Shown here piece after piece: positions 33,657 to 45,500 of a stretch of 64,000 nt of DNA. Numbering within the stretch: position 1 is the first letter of the stretch; each line of letters opens with the position of its first letter. Source of the DNA: Anthoceros angustus (lineage: Eukaryota > Streptophyta > Anthocerotopsida > Anthocerotales > Anthocerotaceae); assembly GCA_010909165.1 (NCBI GenBank), contig VJWM01000220.1:62001-126000 (forward strand), given 5' to 3'. Both the position numbers and the translations under genes were made by a program. The notes beneath the pieces are model-generated. The model had not been told where the DNA came from. It saw only the letters and a program-made list of their open reading frames with translations, and did not search any database.

Positions 33657-34568
33657 ATGGCGGGTGAGAAGGAGGGTAACCTGGCTGACGATCTGATGCT
33701 GCTGAGCGACGACGAGCTGGAGGAGGAGTTCGAGGAGCACTAAAAAGTTGTGCGGCACTGTGAGACGAATTCTCAACAGGCTACGCACAAGCTGCAACTG
33801 ATCCGCAACGAACGGACAAAGCGTGACAACAGGCGGAGGAACCTGGCTGCGTCCCTTGAGCTCTTGTCCTACGAGGAGCTGCTGGAAAGCCTGGAGGAGG
33901 AAAAAGAAGTTCTGCTTGACGCGAAGACAGAACTTCTGCTTTGCGTGGAGGAAGAAGTGACAAGCTGTGTCAGAAACGAACCCAAAGCGGGTGCAAACAA
34001 ACACAAAGCGTTGTACACACTGACCAAGAACCAACAGCAGACCAATCTCCGAGTCATCCGCACCGAGCGCAGGGAGCATGAGCTTATTAGAGAGCGTGAA
34101 GGATTGAGCGTCCAGAAGGCTCTGGAACGCGGGCGGGACCCACGGAAGTGGAGGAGGGAAAGAGAGAGCAGCCAAGCGGCGGAGGATGACGGAGGACATG
34201 GAGGCAACGGATCCGGATGCGGGTTTCGCTGCCGAGCTGCAGAGATTGGAGGAGGAGAAGGAGGCCTGGGATGCGGTGAGGGCGACAAGGATTTGGCTGT
34301 CTGTACCAAACTGTGGAGGCTGCTGGAGGAGAACTCTTGGTTGCGGGCAGCTGTCGCCTTCCTTGAGTCGGACAGGAACGAGATGCGTGAGTACCTGGAG
34401 GAAGAGCAGGAGAAGATTATGTGCACGATCTGCTGGGAGCAGGCCAGGGACACCGTCATCGTACCTTGCCGTCATTTCCTGTATTGCAACTCCTGCACGC
34501 AGCAGATGGGTGATTGCCCTGTTTGCAGAGTCCCGATCACCGGAACAATGGTCTCGTCTGTGCGCTAA
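33657..34568 (+). CDS. Coiled-coil/RING protein, locus 3 (unit B), one in-frame stop
   Basis: A single frame of 303 codons runs from MAGEKEGNLADDLMLLSDDE to the final VSSVR, interrupted only by TAA at 33741-33743 (codon 29). After the stop, 272 codons are open: KLQLIRNERTKRDNRRRN, LLSYEELLESLEEEKEVLL, VIRTERREHELIRERE, a middle segment, then LEENSWLRAAVAFLESDRNE and a complete RING (CTICWEQ, CRHFLYCNSC, CPVCRVPITG). The segment coded at 34120-34290 is in a different frame from unit A and is rich in Gly, so it probably reflects two compensating indels. A downstream start after the stop is possible. By family it is an E3 ligase. Confidence 0.7.
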
Positions 34569-34584
34569 TAGTGCTGCTGCTGCT

Positions 34585-34606
34585 GTTCCAATTTCCAATT
34601 TGGGCC
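34585..34606 (+). other. Post-stop stem-loop, locus 3 (B)
   Basis: GTTCCA and TGGGCC arms lie 17 nt after the stop, as in unit A. Confidence 0.4.
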
Positions 34607-34609
34607 AGG

Positions 34610-35880
34610 AAGAAGAGGCAAGCGACAAGAGTGGACACGCGAGGGAGCATGCAACAAACGGGGAGAAATTAAAAGAAAAGAAAATTTCACCTTGTCCTCT
34701 ATAGCTGCCTGTTGCTCCTTCCAGCTAGTCTTGGTACATACTGGTTTTTAGTACAGAGGAAAGCTGGTTGATCAAGGTAGCTATGAACAAAGGTAGACAG
34801 GTTTGCTGACATTGGCCTTCTGTCCAGACGTGTCTGTGGACTTGAATACTTGTTTCTAGCTACGAGCTTGACTAGAATGTGCAAAGCCAGTAAAGTTGCC
34901 ACTCTTGTGCCTGCTGATAATGTCAGTTCTTGCTGAGATTCGGGAAAGGTAGGTTTTGTGATTGCTGGCACTCACCATGCTTCACCTCTTGCCGTACTCA
35001 CTCTGTTGTGAATTCCACCAAGCTTGTGGTGGAATTCACAACAGTTCCACACGGATATAATGGCGAAGTCGGGACCCGTCCATGGCTTCTCAGCGAGAAG
35101 GAAATTGGTACCCATTTCGATAACATGATCTTTCATGACATCAGGGTCCGGCTGCCTGTGAAAGGGAACAACATGCTCACGAAAGTCGGCGCGTGGGGAA
35201 GGAAGTGCAATGATTTTGCAGATATAACCCATAGTGTTTTTCCAAAAGTAAAGGCAGGGTATAACAAATTTTTCTCACCTTCGGCAGCAGCTGGAAGGGT
35301 GAGCGCCCTTCTATGACCAAGCGGGGCTAGTGGGGATCTGTGGACTCGGGCGATCTGCCGGCTCGAGTTGAACTTGTTGTGTCCGTGATGTGTCCGATCC
35401 AAGTCGGGAGTTGGGTGATAGACCTCTCCGAAGGGATGAGGTCTGGCGCTCGTTAGAGTGGGGGGACTGCGTGAGGCGGGCAACCGAGCAGCGACTACCC
35501 TCCCCTCTCGGCAGTGGAGGGATAACATAACATGACGACATCCCGATCAACCTTCCGACCGACAACCCGTGGACCTCTCCCCCACCCACCGTCACTTTTA
35601 TGGCAACCGCGGTACGGTTATCTATCTGGGTGAGATGCAAATGGCCTTTGTTTGCATGTTGGTAGCACCGTGGCATTTTCACGCGTTAGTTTCAGGAAGT
35701 AATCAGCTGCCATCCGTATCATGCAGAAGGGGTTTGAGAAATTCTCCATTGTGGCCTTTACCCTGAAGAAATTCTCAAAGGTGGTGGCCTTAACCCTGAA
35801 CTCTTTGCCAGGCCTGATGCTTACATGCATGCTGAATGTGGGAGCAGGGTGGCCCAGCATTTGATAAATTACACGGCTCA
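34610..35880. other. 3' flank of locus 3, palindrome and insert-like block (B)
   Basis: It is colinear with 6085-7380. It holds the inverted relative of the locus 2 flank, the perfect 38-bp palindrome (35005-35042) and the unrecognised block at 35050-35600. No gene is supported. Confidence 0.5.
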
Positions 35881-35883
35881 CTC

Positions 35884-36240
35884 CTAAAAATCAGCATGTC
35901 TCGTACAGACAACGGGCAGGGATGCCCGTGTGTTGTTCTTTCCTCGCTTCGCACAGGTCCGTGAAATCGAACAGATCAAACGAGAATAAAACACACATAC
36001 AAAACAACATCGTGATTTAGCAGAAACTGCTAAGAGCGCCTCCAGTGCGGTGAGACAGGGTGTTCGGCTAATGCGCATCAACCCAGCTTCCACATCTAGT
36101 ATACATGTCAATACCAACAAACAAGCAACAACAAAAGTGTTACCAGCAGACACATTTGAATCGGAGCACGCACAAGCAGCTTCGACGTTGACCCTCCTTC
36201 CCTTTTGCACACATGTTACTTTGATGTCCTGCCCGTCCAC
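35884..36240 (-). pseudogene. PPR-like fragment (B)
   Basis: An open frame begins MDGQDIKVTCVQKGRRVNVEA and includes DSNVSAGNTF, as in PLS-type PPR repeats. The rest of the frame is not PPR-like, so a shift follows. Confidence 0.5.
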
Positions 36241-36489
36241 GACCTCAGATTACTCCTGATGGGCAGGATGTTGGCAGGGCTAAATGTTGCATACATGTGA
36301 GCAAGAGTCCAGGGAAACAATTCAGGCTGAAGGCCACATTAGAGACTTTGTGAATTTCTCGGGACATACGTGTCGACCAGATAGTTACCAATAACATTAA
36401 AACGTGGTGCTGCCAGCAACTGGCAACACTTCCTCCCTCGAAAATCGAATGATTCCCGAAATAAATGAAGCAGTAAACCCATCACTAAC

Positions 36490-36886
36490 TCAGTTCACAA
36501 CAGACCAGGGCAAAACGCTGAACAGGAAAGAAATATCGTTACCATTCAGCAGTTGCAGACCTGCTGCGTACAAGCAACTGCGTAGACAACCCCACTGTGA
36601 CATGATTATCTTGTACAGACAGCATTGAGATCTCACCGGTACCTGAAATGAATCGGCCGCCCTAGTAAATCGCACAGTAACGACTACATCACTGTCATCG
36701 ATGAAACAACCTCTCCTGGCAACTCCATCAAACCCCTGCGAGCATCCCTCAAGCTCCCACATTCTCCATCGAGCCATGACGCCCATTCACGATCCTGCAC
36801 ACGCCAGGCTCTGGCTTGTCCGGAGAGCTCGGATTGGAAGGTGACGCACCATGGCCCATCTGAATATCCAAAGAAACGAGCTGCCC
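36490..36886 (-). pseudogene. PPR-like fragment, inverted mate of 30316-30681 (B)
   Basis: It is the same as 7976-8372, with a 98-codon open frame containing GFDGVARRGCFIDDSDVV. Confidence 0.5.
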
Positions 36887-37381
36887 ATCAACACAACCTC
36901 CCTTGGGCAGGCTGTTTAACCACCGGACCTGCCCTTACGCTGGAAGGCAAAACGAACGCGAGCGCGTCTCCGAGTCACATGAGCCACTCGAACCGTTAGA
37001 TTCAGCAGAAAGGTGACGACTACTGAATGGCAGGTACTAACACACAAGCACACTTACACACCACACCCTACACCTAGGTGGGCTTGGCATTACATAGTAC
37101 TCAGCCTTGAATTCTATTGGTCTGTTGATTTTTCATGTGCTTGAATCCATCACTTGGCTTTACCATCTCTTGGGCTTTCTAGAAGATACATGAGTTTCTA
37201 GAAGGTATACATATTTGTAATTTTAGCGCACTCTTCATAACCTATTTTTAGGGCACTCTTCATAACCTATTTTGATATGTGGTACCAAATCATTTCTAAC
37301 ACTCCCACTCAACATATCAAAATTATTCCCTTAGGTCTAGTATCCTCGCTCCTTGCGCATCGCTTGATGCTTGGCCTCAGC

Positions 37382-37850
37382 CTAGTTCTTGGGCGCAAAA
37401 GCCTTCCAGCCATTTGTTGACTCCAATGCCGAGAGAAGTTGTTTCTGCTCCTCGAGCCTCTCCACCAGCAACTCGTTGGACAGCAGCTTCAGATGGGCAG
37501 TGAAATCCCTCTGCCTGCGTTTACGCTCTGAGCGCTCCTTGTAAATTAGTTGAAGCTTGTTCGTGTCCTGCTCCTTCTTCAATATGGTTCCTCCTCTCCT
37601 CTCTTGTGTAGCCAAGACCGCTAAATTGCTCTTGTTCGCCACCTCCTCTCCCAACGCGACAAAATTTTTCCTGCTCCTCGACCTCCCTCCTCATACTCCC
37701 GATGCTCCTTTAGCTCATCGTCACCCAGCCTTTAATCTCCACAATGTACTTATGTTTCCATACCCATAGAGTGTTCTCCTCCAACTCCTCGTCGGCGCTT
37801 CAAGTTCGCAGTGCATTCACCTCCCTTCACCTACTATTCCTTTGCAGCGA
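37382..37850 (-). pseudogene. Coiled-coil family fragment, locus 4 (unit B)
   Basis: A 90-codon open frame reads SNLAVLATQERRGG, NKLQLIYKERSERKRRQRD, then AHLKLLSNELLVERLEEQ and STNGWKAFAPKN. It contains both signature motifs of the family and is closest to locus 6. The upstream start is mutated (ATAG for ATGG, near 37848). The frame stops at 37382, next to an LTR relic (end at 37301), and no RING follows. Probably a truncated copy. Confidence 0.68.
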
Positions 37851-38135
37851 TGCAGAGCCCAAAAGTATCACGCATTCTCTTTAAAAAATGTGACGCTGCG
37901 ATGGTTACATATTACAATCGCTATATATTATAGTCCGCTACTTATTGCGATCGCTTCACACGATTAAAAGCTTATATAGGTATATACATACATTAATTAA
38001 GTATACTGGTGGTTGACAGAGAACCAGACAGACATGAAATTACCAAGAACCTGGAATCTGACATGCCTAGTAGCCGCAAGGATTCAAAGGACTTTTAAAT
38101 AAAATAATAAGAATTAATTTTGAGGTTTTTATTAA

Positions 38136-38350
38136 TGGTCGGATGAGTTTAGAGAGTGATTTTTATATGTTGTATGATGAGTTTAGAGAATAATCTAGAC
38201 CATAAGGCATCATGCTTTAATTAATGGTCCGATGAGTTTAGAGAATGATCTAGATCATAAGGCATCCTCTTTGATCCAATGTCTCATGACTTTAGAGAGT
38301 GATCTAGATGATGAGGCCTCCTCTCTCATCTGTTGTCCCCGGTGTTTTAG
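38136..38350. repeat. GATGAGTTTAGAGA repeat block (B)
   Basis: It corresponds to 9569-9790, with several diverged copies of about 50 bp. Confidence 0.7.
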
Positions 38351-38479
38351 ATCATGAGAAGTCCTGTTAAGTGGAGAATAATTTAATGGAAGGGGCATGC
38401 GTCTTAGGGTATGGGCTTAGTCTCAGTAGCATGCAAAGACTTGTTAGAACAGGCTATGGTGTTTGATCTTAGAAGCTAG

Positions 38480-38735
38480 AGGAATCTGGAAGGCTCAACT
38501 TGGGTCCGTGGGCCAGTAAACCCAAAGCCCATATTCGGTGAGGCAATTGGTAATAGAAGCGGTTGAGAGAGAGGCGTGAGAATCGACCTCCGAATCACCG
38601 TATCCGGACAAGTCTCTCGGGATCGAACCCACGTATTCCACGACCGTGGGATAAGTGTGGCCACTGGGGCTAGCTCTGGGTGACCGGAGCGAACCCACCA
38701 CAGTTTTGAACAAGCAAGTTTCCTTCGGAGGACAA
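38480..38735 (-). mobile_element. tRNA-derived SINE (B)
   Basis: On the minus strand GAGCTAGCCCCAGTGGCCAC (A box, about 38656-38675) precedes GTGGGTTCGATCCC (B box, about 38619-38632) by about 25 nt. Both match pol III consensus closely. The 3' tail is undefined. Confidence 0.6.
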
Positions 38736-39030
38736 GCAGCTAGGCATCACTGTCTTTCCTTGTCACAAATAGCGCCGTAGCTTGTATCGGTGATTTTAGT
38801 GGTGTTTGTTTGCCTGCATGAGTGCAGATGTGAGAGGTTGAGTGGCACATCAACAGTCTTACAAGAAGAAGAAAGGCCTAACCCCTGTTTAGTTTTGTAG
38901 GTCTGGCCTGAACCAGCTAGTTTTGAGCGAGAGCCCTGGAGGAGGTTAGAACCCATACCCACATCCCACAGGCACTCTTCATGACCTCTTTTGATATCAT
39001 GTTGTACTTAATCATTTCTAACATCTTGGG

Positions 39031-40020
39031 GCACCGTCCTCACTCATGTGTGGCCTCGGAGTGAGATTACTTATTTTATAAAGGTGGCCTTGAGGCGAGA
39101 TTACTTGTTTTATAAAGATAAAACAAATCATCAGTAACTACCTCATTTCCGCACTGTGGGGTATTGACCCGAGTAGATAGAGGTAGGTAGAGAAAGGTTC
39201 CTACCTAGTTTGAAAGATTACTAGATATATTATTTTTATATTAAATATTTGATTTATTCTCACTTCACCTCCCTTCGTTCTCTCACGACGCTTGAGGGTC
39301 ACACACTCAGACCCTCTATATCTATGTACCTCTATATACCTACCGAGGTCAGCCGTTGGTGACCATCATCTACAGTTGGAGGTCTCATTGCTTTGTTAGA
39401 CTTCAAAGCTTGGAGTCCAAAAGAAGAAGAAATGTATTATAGTTAATCCACTAATTATACAAGGACAAATGACCGGATATCATGGGACTAAAATGAAACA
39501 ATTTACGTATGTTGGAACAAAAATGTAGAACTAGTTACCAACCACTCATAATATATAATTTTAATAGATTCAATTTTGAAAGATAAAATCTTCATATCAA
39601 TTTATAATATTCCAAGTCACCGTCCCCGACTTCATGTTATAGGTTAATGGGTTAATGATTATCGAGAACTTATCAAAGCCTCATACTATATATGGAGGGT
39701 TCCGCACATCAATTAATGCATCCTTGTTTTGTCTTCCCTCGTATTTTTTTATCCAATTAAGGAAAAACTAAATCTCGAATACAAGTATCGTTATACAAAC
39801 ACATTTCACGGAGGATCGGCACACATCAAGGAAGCATTTGGAGAAATTGGAACATAATCATTCAATCTTCCAAGTGCGAGGATACTTGCGTTTGCAATCG
39901 CGTCGTGGTCGAGCGTCATATTAAATTCAGATTCCATCATATTTTAATTCTAATACATTAAATTTGTTAATGTATTGCATGTCGACTTGCGAGCTGCGAG
40001 GATACTCTACATTGACATTG
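39031..40020. other. AT-rich spacer upstream of locus 5 (B)
   Basis: It is colinear with 10432-11400. No gene is seen. It is likely to contain the locus 5 promoter. Confidence 0.4.
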
Positions 40021-40033
40021 CCGCTTCTGAGGA

Positions 40034-41211
40034 ATGGCGGATGAAGTGGAGGTGAGCTTGGCTGCGAACTTGAAGTTGTTGTGCTTCGACGAATTGCAGG
40101 AGATGTTCGAGGAGCAGTCAAAAGTTACCTGGAATGGGGAGCTGTATAGGCTGATGGTCTTGGGTGGGTCGGACGAGTTGGCCAATGCGAAGCAAGCAAT
40201 GGACAAGCTTCATCTTATCCACACCGAACTCGAAGAGCGTGAGACAAGTCGGTGGTGCCTGGCTGCATCCCTTAAGCTCATGTCCGATCAAGAGTTGCTG
40301 GAAAGCCTTGAGGAGCAAAAAAACAATTTCAAGCTCGAAGAGCAAAAAGAAACTATTTGGGGCATGGGGATCTCCGCTTTCCAAAAGAAAGCCAAAGAGA
40401 AAGCTAAATTAAGGAAAATGGAAGCTAAGGATAGAATTGTGTAATCCATAGCGCAGAGGCGTGAGCAGATAGAGCTTGAAAGATTATTCAACCTCCAGTT
40501 CAGCGCTCTCCCTTCCTTTTGCAAAATGGACTAGCACTCGAATGAGTGAGACAATGTCATAAACTTGTGCTTGCGTTATGCACTGGTAAATCTAGAAGAC
40601 CCAACATGCAGGGGCCACAAAATTGGTGAATCCAAAAGGCCCAGCAGGGGCGGAGCCTACGGAAGAGGAGAAGAAGAGCAAAGGTGTGAAGAGGAGGAGA
40701 GAGAAGATACCCGCGCTGGTGCAGGCGATAGAGGTAAGGAAATCGAGAGAGCTGGCAAGAGATTTGGCTTTCCTTGCTAGGATCTGGGGAAGGGTGGAGA
40801 GAGAGGGGCCCTCTAGATGCCCTTCGGAGAGTTTTACAGTAAAAACATTATGTTTTATTGAGGATATCATTTCCGAGCGGCAAAGTTTGAAGGAGGAGAG
40901 GGAAGCAAGGGATATGGCCGTCACTACCACACTCCAGACGCTAGAGGAGGAAAACGCTAACGAGAGAGACCTTAGACTCACTTGAGTCTGACAGGGAGAC
41001 ACTACTTGAGGACCTCAAGGCAATGCTCAGGAGAGTTAGAACCATATATAACTGCAATAACTGCTTTGAGCAAGCCAGGAATACCGTCATCTTACCTTGC
41101 AATCATCTCCTACTTTGCAACAAGTGCACGCAGCAACATAGAGACCGCAGCAGTACGTGCCCCACTTGTGGACTTCCCATCAACGGGACAATGGACTTGT
41201 ATGTGCCATAA
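40034..41211 (+). CDS. Coiled-coil/RING protein, locus 5 (unit B), best N-terminus
   Basis: The first 136 codons are open: MADEVEVSLAANLKLLCFDE, FEEQSKVTWNGELYRLMVL, KLHLIHTELEERETSRWC, then LAASLKLMSDQELLESLEE and KAKEKAKLRKMEAKDRIV. After a 180-bp gap, which may be an intron or a shift, comes GAEPTEEEKKSKGVKRRREK, then a coiled coil (IISERQSLKEEREARDMAV). A frameshift follows, then LESDRETLLEDLKAMLRRV into a complete RING: CNNCFEQARNTVILPC, HLLLCNKC, CPTCGLPING. The stop is at 41209-41211. The basic KRRR may be a nuclear signal. RING E3 activity is by family. The layout gives the fullest view of the family's domain order. Confidence 0.7.
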
Positions 41212-41233
41212 TATATAGTGCTCATGCTATTGT

Positions 41234-41254
41234 CCCAATATTTTTGAGATTGGG
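41234..41254 (+). other. Post-stop stem-loop, locus 5 (B)
   Basis: CCCAAT (41234-41239) pairs perfectly with ATTGGG (41249-41254), 23 nt after the RING stop. The duplicated copy is at 42525-42545. Confidence 0.6.
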
Positions 41255-41661
41255 AGCCACTGTGTGTTGAAACCCTCATGCAATATCACCCGAGATTACT
41301 CTTGTATAAAGTAGTAAATGATTGGAACATCATAGAACAAAGTAGAGCGAGTAGGAAGGGAATAGTATGTAGACTATTAAATAGCCTATAGGAAGGGAAT
41401 AGTATGTAGACTATTATATAGCCTTTTACTTCATGTGTAATTTTTCACAACCTTTTAGGTCCTTAAATAGTCCACTCACATCTTATACTGACATAAGTTG
41501 GAAAGTCATCAAATAAGTCTCCAACCTTATGTATCTCCTATATGTCCTTTATGTGCATCTCTTTTATGTCTTATAGTACTGCTGCTTTATATATCGCTAT
41601 TATATATGACTTGTAGTATTGCCACCATTATATATTGCTATCAAATCTATTATGTGCTCAA

Positions 41662-42440
41662 TTAAGGAGGAAAAGAACTCAATCGAAACTTGATCCCCGG
41701 GTCAAAAATAGATCCGCCTAAGCGAAACCCGTTGAGCGGTGTAAGCGCTCCTAAATGGAAGGAACCCACCTTCCCTAGCAATAGAGAACATGACGTCCCG
41801 GACGACATCATGCGTAGCGATACGCCGCCCACTTGCGGGACAGCGAGCCAAGTGTGTCCCAAAGTCATTGAGAGGGGCCCTGCAGCAGCAAGTTGAAAGA
41901 GAGCAAGCTAGAGGATGGACCAAGCCTGAGCGAAAATGCATCGCGATGGAAAAAGTTGCTGGTGCGATATGGAACGCCTGAATACTGGGTCGAGCCAGAA
42001 GGCAGGAACCTGCCCCCTTCCCCGAGCAAGAGTGGAGACGAGCCCGAGTGAGCCTAGGAATGGCGGAATCTCGGAGGAGGGCCAAGCTACCTGTCTTGTT
42101 TCTCCGGGAGGGGCCTGAAGCCCCGGTGCCCAACCTCGGGAAGCGAGGAAAAAGGCATGGCAACCCTTGTCTCGGAGGATAAAGAGTCACAGCTAATCTT
42201 AGCAAGGCCTACATGGGAAAAGTCCCCTGCTCAACGTCCGACAAAAGCCTCCAGGATATGTGAATACAAAATTAAGAAAGCGGGAGGACAAGATGGGGGT
42301 AGAGAGCCCAGCTCCTAAGAAAGCCTCTAGCCCCGAGGCCTCGTGGCCAACAAACCAATGCCTCCAAAAGCAACGGAAGGAACGCCGCCAGAAGATCCCG
42401 GCCGCACACTCGAAGGTGCCCGGGCCGATGATGTCGCCTA
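41662..42440 (-). pseudogene. LINE remnant, first copy (B)
   Basis: This is the 3' half only. A frame holds HLARCPASGRRIATHD and then IFSIAREGGFLPF, the C-terminal nuclease-like region of the LINE protein. It exists because of the 1.29-kb duplication. Confidence 0.6.
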
Positions 42441-42954
42441 AAACTGCATAAGCCACTTGTGGACTTCCCATCAACGGGACAATGGACTTGTATGTGCCAT
42501 AATATATAGTGCTCATGCTATTGTCCCAATATTTTTGAGATTGGGAGCCACTGTGTTGAAACCCTCATGCAATATCACCCGAGATTACTCTTGTATAAAG
42601 TAGTAAATGATTGGAACATCATAGAACAAAGTAGAGCGAGTAGGAAGGGAATAGTATGTAGACTATTAAATAGCCTATAGGAAGGGAATAGTATGTAGAC
42701 TATTATATAGCCTTTTACTTCATGTGTAATTTTTCACAACCTTTTAGGTCCTTAAATAGTCCACTCACATCTTATCTTGACATAAGTTGGAAAGTCATCA
42801 AATAAGTCTCCAACCTTATGTATCTCCTATATGTCCTTTATGTGCATCTCTTATATGTCTTATAGTACTGCCGCTTTATATATCGCTATTATATATGACT
42901 TGTAGTATTGCCACCATTATATATTGCTATCAAATCTATTATGTGCTCAATAGG

Positions 42955-44110
42955 AGGAAAAGAACTCAATCGAAACTTGATCCCCCGGGTCAAAAAATAG
43001 ATCTGCCCTAAGCGAAACCCCGTTGAGCAGGGTGTAAGGGCGCTCTCTAAATGGAAGGAACCCACCTTCCCTAGCAATAGAGAATATGACGTCCCGGACG
43101 GCATCATGCGTAGCGATACGCCGCCCACTTGCGGGACAGCGAGCCAAGTGTGTCCCAAAGTCATTGAGAGGGGCCCTGCAGCAAGTTGAAAGAGAGCAAG
43201 CTAGAGGATGGACCAAGCCTGAGCGAAAATGCATCGCGATGGAAAAAGTTCTTTGGTGATATGGAACGCTGAATCTTGGGTCGAGCAGGCGGGAACCCCT
43301 TCCCGAGCAAGAGTGGAGACGAGTGAGCCTAGGAATGGCGGAATCTCGAGGAGGGCCAAGCTACCTGTCTTGTTTCTCCGTGAGGGACGCTGAAGCCCCG
43401 GTGCCCAACCTCGGGAAGCGAGGAAAAAGACGCATGGCAACCCTTGTCTCGGAGGATAAAGAGTCCTGCTAATCTTAGCAAGGCCTACATGGGAAAAGTC
43501 CCCTGTTCAACGTCCGCGACAAAAGCCTCCAGGATATGTGAATACAAAATTAAGAAACGGGAGGACAAGATGGGGGTAGAGAGCCCAGCTCCCTAAGAAA
43601 GCCTCTAGCCCAGAGGCCTCCGTGGCCAGCAAACCAATGCCTCCAAAAGCAACGGGAAGGAACGCCTGCCGCTTCGCAAGATCCCCGGCCGCACACTCGA
43701 AGGTGCCTGGGCCGATGATGTCGCCTAAAACCTGCATAAGCCACTTGTCGAAATTCCTTAGGCTAGATAAGAAAACCGGGGAGGGGGCAACCGTTCGGAG
43801 AAGGTACCCTGGCCGGCGCGCAAAACAAAAGGAGAGGATCCCAAATGCCACTTGCGGGTCTCCTAGTTGAGAAAGGTCGTCAATGTGCGCCAAATCCTCA
43901 GCCAAAGCCGCGTCCACATAATCCCGGGTGAAGGCAGGAGGCCCAATCGGGACACCAAGAACCCGGCCCGGAGAAGCAATATCCCCTCGGATACCAAGAA
44001 AGGGCTGGCAGGAGACCAAACCTTACACTTAATGATTTTAACCTTCAAATCGAGGCGGATAGCTCTAAAAGCGAAAAATCAAATGCCACCTTAAACTTGT
44101 CTTTAGCCCC
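42955..44110 (-). pseudogene. LINE reverse transcriptase remnant, fuller copy (B)
   Basis: The 43507-44019 frame (170 aa) reads RVLGVPIGPPAFTRDYVDAA, GDPQVAFGILSFCFARRPGY, SLRNFDKWLMQVLGDIIGP and FLPVAFGGIGL. This is typical of the thumb/C-terminal part of RT in LINEs of green plants and algae. The next frame downstream has HDAVRDVIFSIAREGGFLPF and GVSLRADLFF. The 5' catalytic part is missing and the 3' end is truncated, so it is a dead fragment. Confidence 0.68.
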
Positions 44111-44407
44111 GAGGATATGGATATCATCGCCAGACGGATACAAACATTCTCACCAAGAGGCGTTGAAGACAAAGCCAAATGCACCATGGCAAAAGAGCAC
44201 TAGGGGCCACCTTACCTAGTGCCCGTCATGGAGCTCAGAGAAACCCCTTCCACCGAGGGCCATCTGATAATAGAGGTTGGAAGGAGACCCATATGCTCAA
44301 TTAGAGATGAAGTTTTGGTAGAAGTGCACGCCATAGCTTTTATGTCTAGAAGTTTGAGCCAGTTCAAAAATTGTAATGGGGGCCTTTTTCAAAGATAGGA
44401 GTTGCCT

Positions 44408-44905
44408 TTGTACCTCTTATTGTTTTCCTTGTACATGGTGTAATGATAATGGCTGGTTAACAGGTGGGCCTAGAAGCCTCTAATTGTTTTCCTTGTACAT
44501 GGTGTGATGGTGACGGCAGGTTAACAGGCTAGGTGGGCCTAGAAGCCTCTTGCCTCCAGGTTGCCGTGTAGAGTTTTTGAGAGTGCCTACTTTGCATTGG
44601 TTTTTAGTCATATCATGCAATAGAGTCTGGTCATTTACATCTCCTATGTTGACCCCCTTGTTACATATAAAATAACCAACCCGTACCTGCCTATTTCTAC
44701 TCCCACCAAGGAACGTTGTGCTATGAACTATTACCATTAACCAGAACCGCTCTTTGTCTAGGCTGGAGACTCTCACAATTCTTAGATAACTGCAGGCAAC
44801 CCAAGTTCCTCTATTACCCTGTTCTAACAAATCTTTGCGTAGTTCTTTGATAACTGTAGGCAACCCAAGTTCCTCCATTGCCCTGTTCTAACTAATCTTT
44901 GCGTG
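44408..44905. repeat. Two pairs of ~70-bp tandem repeats (B)
   Basis: The same repeats as at 14406-14545 and 14756-14880, with CAG and CTG sites retained that unit A lacks. Confidence 0.75.
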
Positions 44906-45059
44906 CATACGTATGCCCCTCCCATTAAACTATTCCCCATTTAACAGGACTCCTCATGATCTAAAACACTTTTTAACACATCTGACATGCCTAGTAGCCG
45001 CAAGGATTCAAAGGACTTTTAAATAAAATAATAAGAATTACTTTTGAGGTTTTAATTAA

Positions 45060-45500
45060 TGGTCTGATGAGTTTAGAGAGTGATTTTGATATATGTCCAA
45101 GAGAAGAGTATACGTTATTAATAGGTGAGATGGGGAATCCCATCTACCCCTGAAGACCGAGGAGGAACAACCCAAAAAGGGCTAATAGTAAAAGGGGAAG
45201 TCCTAGTCCCCTCGAATGCCTTTCCCATAACTACCCTCACCATGGATATCGTGATCGGGGATGATGGAGGCCTACCTATCACGGTGCCGAAGAAGCCGCT
45301 AGTCCTGCGCATGTAGCCATCCTATAACAGTTAGCCGCTTCTGAGCTATGGAAACCAGCGAAAGCCACCAGACCATTTTGATATATTGTATGATGAGTTT
45401 AGAGAATGATCTAGATCATAAGGCATCGTGCTTTAATTAATGGTCTAATGAGTTTAGAGTGATGTTTGACATGTTGTATAATGAGTTTAAAGTTCGGGTT
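45060..45500. repeat. GATGAGTTTAGAGA block upstream of locus 6 (B)
   Basis: It matches 15024-15450. Part is repeated at 46200-46340 through the 0.83-kb duplication. Confidence 0.6.

Larger units (their letters stand above)
41162..43748. repeat. 1.29-kb tandem duplication private to unit B
   Basis: CCACTTGT occurs at 41162, 42453 and 43741. The sequence between the first two recurs between the second and third (1291 and 1288 bp). Unit A has a single copy, so the duplication arose after the units separated, through 8-bp microhomology. Copy 1 and copy 2 already differ by several small indels. Confidence 0.88.

Noticed and set aside
33603-34628. 341-aa minus-strand open frame
   Set aside because: It is antisense to locus 3; its composition (Ser/Leu/Phe-rich) is what the reverse of a Glu/Lys/Arg-rich coiled coil gives, and it has no domain.
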